Below, piece by piece: positions 59,979 to 64,000 of a DNA stretch of 64,000 nt (positions are counted from its first letter, which is position 1; each line of letters starts with the position of its first letter). The DNA comes from M3007 sp044224705 (GTDB taxonomy: Bacteria > Bacteroidota > Bacteroidia > Chitinophagales > Saprospiraceae). The notes beneath the pieces are model-generated. The model worked only from the letters and a program-made list of their open reading frames with translations. It ran no database searches and was not told where the DNA came from. The position numbers and the translations under genes are program-made. The stretch is from assembly GCA_044224705.1 (NCBI GenBank), contig JBGAJY010000004.1, positions 1-64,000 on the forward strand. The letters run 5' to 3'.

Positions 59979-60060
59979 AACGAACGGCATTTACCAACTT
60001 TATGCGTTTTGTCTTTCCTTCGCCGGATTAATCCGGCACTGCTGCAAAAATTGATTCAGG

Positions 60061-61038
60061 TTGAAACTCCGACGCATTTTTGATCGTGTTGAAAGGTACT
60101 TTTCCGAGCATTCGCTGTGGCTGCGGGTGCAGGAATGGTCAAAAGCGCATTCCCTTCCGGGCCTGAACCGGATTCCGATTTACAATATCGTCGATTTCAT
60201 TCTCGAAGAAACGCGCAACGACGCGATCACGACCCGCGCCAACTCGATGGCGTTCAGCTTTTTCATTTCCATTTTTCCATCCATCATCGTCCTGTTCACC
60301 TTGCTGGCTTACACCCCCTTGTACCAGAATTTTGACGACCTGCTGTTCAATGGCATCCAGGAAGTCATGCCCGGCAGCGCCGGCAAGGTGTTGTTCAAAA
60401 CCATCGAGGATATCATCACCATTCCGCGGAGCGGGCTGTTGTCGGCCGGTTTTTTTCTGGCCATCTGGTTTGCCTCCAACGGCACCTTATCCATGATGCA
60501 CGGACTGGAAAAGGAATACCGCACCGCGTTCAAACGCCGCACCCCCATTGAAAAGCGCCTGATCGCCATTCAACTGACCTTTTTCCTCGGCCTGATCCTC
60601 GTCGCTTCAGTGGTTTTTGTGATCCTCGGGAACACTATCCTGAACTTCATTTTCGGCTATATCCACGCCGACTGGCTGACGCGTTTTATGGTATTCAGCT
60701 TTCGGTGGGTGGTGGTTTTTATGCTGTTTTATGCGGGTATCAGCACCATATACCGATACGGGGCTTCTACCCGTCGCCCGATCAGGTTTTTCAACCCAGG
60801 CTCTACCTTGGCCACTTTTTTATCCATCCTCACCTCATGGGGATTCTCCACGTATGTCGACAACTTTGGCAATTACAATAAGTTGTACGGCTCCATCGGT
60901 ACCCTGATCGTACTCATGGTCTGGCTGCAGCTGAACTGCATGATCATCCTGATCGGGTTCGAATTGAATGCCAGCATCGTCGTGCTGCATGAACGGCGGC
61001 AGCGGAGAAAGGCGCAGGAAACTCCGCCGGCCGGATGA
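60061..61038 (+). CDS. YihY/BrkB-family inner-membrane protein
   Basis: 325 aa, about six helices. Family marks: ANSMAFSFFISIFPSIIVLF, LFNGIQEVMPGSAGKVL, LSAGFFLAIWFASNGTLSM, RFFNPGSTLATFLSILTSWG and GSIGTLIVLMVWLQLNCMII. Members were once thought to be ribonucleases; the present view is a membrane transporter-like family of unknown substrate. The start is TTG at 60061 (LKLRRIFDRVE); no ATG is suitably placed before the first helix. It is 82 nt after the thioesterase. Confidence 0.88.
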   Translation: MKLRRIFDRVERYFSEHSLWLRVQEWSKAHSLPGLNRIPIYNIVDFILEETRNDAITTRANSMAFSFFISIFPSIIVLFTLLAYTPLYQNFDDLLFNGIQEVMPGSAGKVLFKTIEDIITIPRSGLLSAGFFLAIWFASNGTLSMMHGLEKEYRTAFKRRTPIEKRLIAIQLTFFLGLILVASVVFVILGNTILNFIFGYIHADWLTRFMVFSFRWVVVFMLFYAGISTIYRYGASTRRPIRFFNPGSTLATFLSILTSWGFSTYVDNFGNYNKLYGSIGTLIVLMVWLQLNCMIILIGFELNASIVVLHERRQRRKAQETPPAG

Positions 61039-61058
61039 CGACCTTAAATAGGAACACG

Positions 61059-61147
61059 GATGAGACGGATGCAAGCAACATGGCTACTCCCATATTTTCA
61101 AGGTCTCAAAATCCGTGAGTAGCCATTTTGCTTGCATCCGCTTCATC
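61059..61147. repeat. Long inverted repeat between convergent genes
   Basis: 61059-61089 and 61117-61147 are inverted copies over 31 nt with 3 mismatches and a 27-nt loop. The arms do not show the short tandem word of the other elements, though CGGATG recurs. It lies between the BrkB and OmpA genes, upstream of a separate terminator. Confidence 0.88.
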
Positions 61148-61175
61148 TTTGCCCGGTTAAAATGCTCACAAAAAA

Positions 61176-61208
61176 CAAGGGCCTCCGCTCAATCAGCGAA
61201 GGCCCTTG
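61176..61208 (-). terminator. Terminator of the TSP3-OmpA gene
   Basis: CAAGGGCCT-CGCT pairs with AGCG-AGGCCCTTG with one mismatch. On the minus strand it is followed by a TTTTTT run (61175-61170), 24 nt after the stop codon. Confidence 0.88.
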
Positions 61209-61232
61209 GCATAAGAAATAACGCAACGGAAC

Positions 61233-62750
61233 TTATTTAATCATCAGATCAAACTCCGTGCGGCGGTTGGCGGCGCGACCGGCAGCCGTCTTGTTGTCGG
61301 CAACGGGCTTTGTCTGGCCGTATCCGGCATGGGTCATCCGGTTTGCAGCGACGCCTTTGCTCACGAGGTAGTCGTAGCAGGCTTTGGCGCGGTCTTCCGA
61401 CAGTTTCTGGTTGATGGCAGCGGTGCCCGTGTTGTCGGTGTGGCCGCCGATGCTGAGGCTGTATTCCGGGTATTTCAGGAGTACGGCAGCCACATCGTCG
61501 AGAATGGTTTTTGACTTGGGCAGCAGCACTGCTTTACCGGTTTCGAACTGAACGGCCTTCACGGCGAGTTCGACTTTGGCCTTGTCTTCTTTTTTCATTT
61601 CAGGGCAACCTTTGTTGGAAGCCGGGCCGGCCTTGTCTACGCAACGGTCCTCATGGTCATACACGCCGTCGCCGTCGGTGTCGGGGCAGCCTTTGTGCAT
61701 GGCGTCGCCGCGTTTGTCGGGGCAGGCGTCGTCGCGGTCGGCTACGCCGTCGGCATCGCGATCGGGGCAGCCTCGGGTAGCGACTGGTCCGGCGTTGTCA
61801 GGGCACTGGTCTTCGGCATCCACGATACCGTCGTTATCGCGGTCGCGGATGGGGCAGCCGCCGTTGGTGACTGGGCCGGCTTCACGCGGGCATTTGTCTT
61901 TCGGATCGGCGATGCCGTCGTTATCGGTATCGGGGCAGCCATTGAAAGCGGCCGTACCGGGCTGGTCGGGGCATTCGTCGGCACGGTCGGCGATGCCGTC
62001 GCTGTCGCGGTCGGGGCAGCCCTGCAGCGATACGACGCCGGCGAGGTCGGGGCATTGGTCCTCGCTGTCTTGCACCGTATCACCGTCGCGGTCGGGGCAG
62101 CCCATGGCAGAGGCCACACCGGGAACGTCGACGCATTTGTCGGTGATATCGGGAATGCCGTCCTTATCCGTGTCTTTGGGAACTTCATCAGGATCTTTGC
62201 CCCATTGGTAGCGGACGCCGATGCCGTGGTGCCAGCCGTCGAGGCGGTTGCTGGCGGGGCGGTATTGCGTTTGGGCGGTAATCAGGAAATTGCGGGTGAT
62301 TCGGACATCGAAACCGGCGCCAAGGGGAATATTGAAATCCACTTCGGAATCCGTGGTATTCCAAAGGCCGCCGAACCCGTAGTGAATGAAGGGATTGATG
62401 ATAGCCTTGTGTTTGAACACATGGTGCTGCATCATGACGTCGAGGTTCACGATAGTTTTATCTTCTTCATTCAGCGTGGTGCTGGCGGCGGGAATGTGCG
62501 CCTGACCCACTTTCAGCGGCACCACGAAATAGGTTCTGCTGGCAATCCGGTTATAATAGGCGATCTCGATACCCTGGTCTTTTGCTTCGGTCCAGATGTC
62601 ACCGAAATTTTTAGGCTCAGGACGAGGCGTTTCGTAGTTGTAGAAATTGTAGCGCAGGGCAAGGCCGTGCTTGGGCTGAGCGAAAGCCTGTTGCGGCGTA
62701 ATTACAAACAGGCCTGCCGCCAGAAAGAGAGCAGTTAGAAAACGTTTCAT
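61233..62750 (-). CDS. OmpA-family outer-membrane protein with thrombospondin type 3 repeats
   Basis: 505 aa. Signal peptide (ending QAFAQ), N-terminal eight-strand-like barrel (about 25-200), then at least seven TSP3 calcium repeats (DTDKDGIPD, DRDGDTVQD, DRDSDGIAD, DTDNDGIAD, DRDNDGIVD, DRDADGVAD, DTDGDGVYD) and a C-terminal OmpA peptidoglycan-binding domain (VQFETGKAVL, IGGHTDNTGT, AANRRTEFDLMI). It anchors the outer membrane to peptidoglycan. The start at 62750 is fixed by the promoter at 62792-62821. Confidence 0.93.
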   Translation of the reverse strand: MKRFLTALFLAAGLFVITPQQAFAQPKHGLALRYNFYNYETPRPEPKNFGDIWTEAKDQGIEIAYYNRIASRTYFVVPLKVGQAHIPAASTTLNEEDKTIVNLDVMMQHHVFKHKAIINPFIHYGFGGLWNTTDSEVDFNIPLGAGFDVRITRNFLITAQTQYRPASNRLDGWHHGIGVRYQWGKDPDEVPKDTDKDGIPDITDKCVDVPGVASAMGCPDRDGDTVQDSEDQCPDLAGVVSLQGCPDRDSDGIADRADECPDQPGTAAFNGCPDTDNDGIADPKDKCPREAGPVTNGGCPIRDRDNDGIVDAEDQCPDNAGPVATRGCPDRDADGVADRDDACPDKRGDAMHKGCPDTDGDGVYDHEDRCVDKAGPASNKGCPEMKKEDKAKVELAVKAVQFETGKAVLLPKSKTILDDVAAVLLKYPEYSLSIGGHTDNTGTAAINQKLSEDRAKACYDYLVSKGVAANRMTHAGYGQTKPVADNKTAAGRAANRRTEFDLMIK

Positions 62751-62791
62751 ACTCAATAGAATTGGTTTACTGAAATAACTTTGAAGTGGGG

Positions 62792-62821
62792 TAAATGTAC
62801 GCATGGGAAGCAAGTTTGCAA
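62792..62821 (-). promoter_or_regulatory. Promoter of the TSP3-OmpA gene
   Basis: On the minus strand TTG (62821-62819), 19 nt, TACATTTA (62799-62792), one mismatch to the -7 consensus. It overlaps a longer open frame start at 62813. Confidence 0.65.
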
Positions 62822-62962
62822 GCAGCGCTGAAAATGCTAAGGCAGTTTATACGACATATTTCTTAAAAATTAACGCTGATTTTACGTTGAATCCGCCCGG
62901 TTGCGCCGTTAGTGCTCATCCAGGCGAAACAATTCAACCGAAGTCACTGTTCTTCGCAACCT

Positions 62963-64000
62963 ATGAACGACCCTCGACACATATCCACCCTTGGCGCACT
63001 GCGCGCCAGCGGGTACCAGCCCCGCTCAGTCAAAGAGGAACTCCGTGCCAACCTGATTGAAAAAATACGCCGGAACGACACCGTTTTTCCTGGCATTTTC
63101 GGCTTCGACGACACCGTATTGCCCGACGTGGAACGTGCCGTACTCAGCCGTCACAATATCCTGCTGCTCGGTCTGCGCGGACAGGCCAAAACCAGGATAG
63201 CCCGCTTGCTGGTCAATTTGCTCGACGAATACATCCCCGTTGTGTCGGGCTCCGAACTGAACGACGACCCGCTCGCTCCCATCAGCCGTTTTGCCAAAGA
63301 CCTGATCGCCGAACACGGCGACAACACGCCCGTCGTGTGGCTTCACCGCGACGAGCGCTACGTGGAAAAACTCGCCACCCCCGACGTCAGCATCGCCGAC
63401 CTCGTGGGCGACGTGGACCCGATCAAAGCCGCCAACCTGCGCCTCCCCTATTCCGACGAACGGGTCATCCACTTCGGGCTAATTCCCCGCGCCCACCGTT
63501 GTTTGTTCGTGATCAATGAATTGCCCGACCTGCAGGCCCGCATCCAGGTGTCGCTGTTCAATGTGCTGCAGGAAGGCGACATGCAGATCCGCGGCTTCAA
63601 ACTGCGCCTGCCGCTCGATGTAGAGTTCATTTTTACGGCCAATCCGGAAGATTATACCAACCGTGGCAGCATCATTACCCCGCTGAAAGACCGCATTGAA
63701 AGTCAGATCACGACCCACTACCCTACCGCCCGCGACATCGGCCGCCGCATTACCGAGCAGGAGGCGCGCATTTCCAAAGACCAGCGCGAGCGGATCACCG
63801 TGCCCGAAATACTCAAAGACCTGATCGAAGAAGTGGCTTTTGCCGCCCGCGACAGCGAATTTGTGGATAAAAAAAGCGGCGTCAGCGCCCGCCTCACCAT
63901 CAGCGCCTACGAAAACCTGTACTCTACGGCCGAACGCCGTCTGCTGCGCAACGGCGAAAAAAAGACCGTCGCGCGCCTTACCGACTTCTGGGGTGTCATC
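62963..64000 (+). CDS. AAA+ ATPase of the magnesium chelatase ChlI/MoxR type (partial)
   Basis: The 3' end is cut by the window, with 346 codons visible. Walker A is GLRGQAKT (70-77), Walker B-like LFVINELPDL (with the ChlI-type RIQVSLFNVLQEGDMQIRGF), and sensor-1 FTANPEDYTNRGS. MoxR/ChlI proteins of this kind are ATP-driven chaperone-like factors; in Bacteroidota stand-alone members are common and of unknown target. Start at 62963 (MNDPRHISTLGALR) is the first good ATG. It is divergent from the OmpA gene. Confidence 0.88.
   Translation, partial: MNDPRHISTLGALRASGYQPRSVKEELRANLIEKIRRNDTVFPGIFGFDDTVLPDVERAVLSRHNILLLGLRGQAKTRIARLLVNLLDEYIPVVSGSELNDDPLAPISRFAKDLIAEHGDNTPVVWLHRDERYVEKLATPDVSIADLVGDVDPIKAANLRLPYSDERVIHFGLIPRAHRCLFVINELPDLQARIQVSLFNVLQEGDMQIRGFKLRLPLDVEFIFTANPEDYTNRGSIITPLKDRIESQITTHYPTARDIGRRITEQEARISKDQRERITVPEILKDLIEEVAFAARDSEFVDKKSGVSARLTISAYENLYSTAERRLLRNGEKKTVARLTDFWGVI

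Overview
The window is 64 kb of a moderately GC-rich genome of a Bacteroidota bacterium; a Saprospiraceae-like (Lewinella/Haliscomenobacter-type) aerobe is my best guess. The reasons are: promoters of the Bacteroidota type (TTTG, about 19-21 nt, TAnnTTTG); almost no Shine-Dalgarno signals; C-terminal type IX secretion sorting domains; an alternative complex III (ActA-F) cluster joined to a heme-copper oxidase; a histone H1-like (Hc1) protein; an LptE/SecG neighbourhood; and FG-GAP/ASPIC, TSP3-OmpA and MauG-type surface or periplasmic proteins. No rRNA, tRNA, CRISPR array, prophage or transposase was seen.

Layout. 0-7 kb: mostly minus-strand housekeeping genes (sugar kinase-pfkA; GNAT-guaA-lptE-TPR-like-secG) and a plus-strand glucosaminidase. 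7-18.6 kb: rpsP, an unknown helical protein, lepB, a GNAT-RdgB fusion, the Hc1-like gene, pccB, a methyltransferase, a membrane GT39/TPR protein, and a sigma factor with a small membrane partner. 18.7-33.6 kb: lysA, a nitrilase-family hydrolase, a lipoprotein histidine phosphatase, a T9SS metzincin, an M16 peptidase, a T9SS ThuA-like protein, YceI, rplS, pruA, coaD, a small beta-barrel and a small membrane protein. 33.7-51.2 kb: one long minus-strand respiratory operon, read in the order actA-B-C-D-E-F, coxB-coxA-cyoE-cox3-cox3-cox4, SCO-like, DUF420, CPMC membrane protein. It is preceded by two near-consensus promoters and ended by a hairpin terminator. Together these genes would oxidise menaquinol, pass electrons through c hemes and reduce oxygen. 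51.6-64 kb: a lipoprotein/beta-barrel/MauG cluster, an ASPIC/UnbV lipoprotein, arginine deiminase, a cassette with a 23S-intervening-sequence-type four-helix-bundle gene, a thioesterase, a BrkB membrane protein, a TSP3-OmpA protein and the start of an AAA+ (ChlI/MoxR-like) gene cut by the window end.

The most unusual theme is a family of intergenic elements built as stop codon - tandem array of a 7-11 nt word - short loop - the same array inverted - start codon. Seven such elements occur here, each with its own word. Two share the word TGAATGA. One of these two encloses a complete AT-richer four-helix-bundle gene in its loop, which resembles the layout of rRNA intervening sequences. Other points of interest are a cytochrome oxidase subunit II fused to an OmpA peptidoglycan-binding domain, an in-frame amber codon splitting ActA, a GNAT-RdgB fusion that depends on an A8 tract, and an SCO-like protein lacking the copper motif.
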